Shown here in pieces: positions 5,683 to 5,743 of a stretch of 5,743 bases of DNA. The translations under genes and the position numbers were made by a program. Origin of the DNA: JAVBOP01 sp031550405. GTDB taxonomy: Bacteria > Bacteroidota > Ignavibacteria > Kapaibacteriales > UBA2268. The DNA lies in the NCBI GenBank assembly GCA_031550405.1, contig JAVBOP010000131.1, forward strand, positions 1 to 5,743, written 5' to 3'. The notes under the pieces are model-generated. The model did not search any database. It was given only the letters and a program-made list of their open reading frames with translations, and was not told the origin of the DNA. Numbering within the stretch: the first letter of the stretch is position 1; every line of letters starts with the position of its first letter.

Positions 5683-5743
5683 TAAACTTATTTTATTAAT
5701 ATATTTTCATTTAAAATGTCGTTATTTAATCACAAAATCAATT

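Larger units (their letters stand above)
5304..5743. other. Terminal region without a convincing gene
   Basis: 440 bases follow the propeller gene. They contain the terminator (5364-5409), an AT hairpin (5456-5481), a doubtful hydrophobic open frame (5465-5656) and a possible outward promoter element (5675-5682). No tRNA, transposase, CRISPR repeat or recognisable protein was found on either strand. Confidence 0.6.

Noticed and set aside
1..5743. tRNA, rRNA, CRISPR arrays or complete insertion sequences.
   Set aside because: No T-arm-like motif, regular spaced repeat array, rRNA motif or intact transposase with inverted repeats was seen on either strand.

Overview
The window is AT-rich and reads as Bacteroidota (Bacteroidetes). 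The firmest evidence is the type A C-terminal sorting domain of the type IX secretion system (T9SS) on the last gene, since that system is confined to this phylum. Supporting signs are matches to the Bacteroidota -7 promoter element TAnnTTTG (best at 3543-3550) and the near absence of Shine-Dalgarno sequences. All recognisable genes lie on the + strand. The mix of functions, the long spacers and a decayed transposase fragment suggest an accessory region rather than a conserved operon.

Layout. 1-546: the 3' part of a right-handed parallel beta-helix repeat protein, cut by the window edge. 632-1447: a predicted lipoprotein with a TerB-like helical segment. 1491-2288: a six-transmembrane voltage-gated cation channel of the bacterial Nav family, 43 bases after the lipoprotein and probably co-transcribed with it. 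2332-2364: a strong intrinsic terminator closing that unit. 2397-3215: an exported DNA/RNA non-specific endonuclease with an intact DRGH active site. 3216-3519: non-coding, holding a short decayed IS5-type transposase fragment. 3520-3668: a promoter and a cobalamin (vitamin B12) riboswitch aptamer. 3669-3860: a long leader. 3861-5303: a secreted beta-propeller protein with a T9SS sorting tail. 5364-5409: its terminator. The rest, to 5743, holds no convincing gene, only an AT-rich hairpin, one doubtful hydrophobic open frame and a possible promoter pointing out of the window.

How the parts work together. The clearest functional unit is riboswitch plus propeller. In Bacteroides, cobalamin riboswitches control BtuB-type TonB-dependent transporters and surface B12-binding propeller lipoproteins (BtuG). 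Here the regulated product is a YVTN/DUF5074-like propeller with a signal-peptidase-I leader and a T9SS tail. The inference is a B12-repressed cell-surface corrinoid-capture protein delivered by T9SS rather than as a lipoprotein. It appears monocistronic, with no transporter gene beside it in this window. The channel and lipoprotein form a second possible unit of unknown joint role. The nuclease looks independently transcribed and may serve nucleic-acid scavenging.
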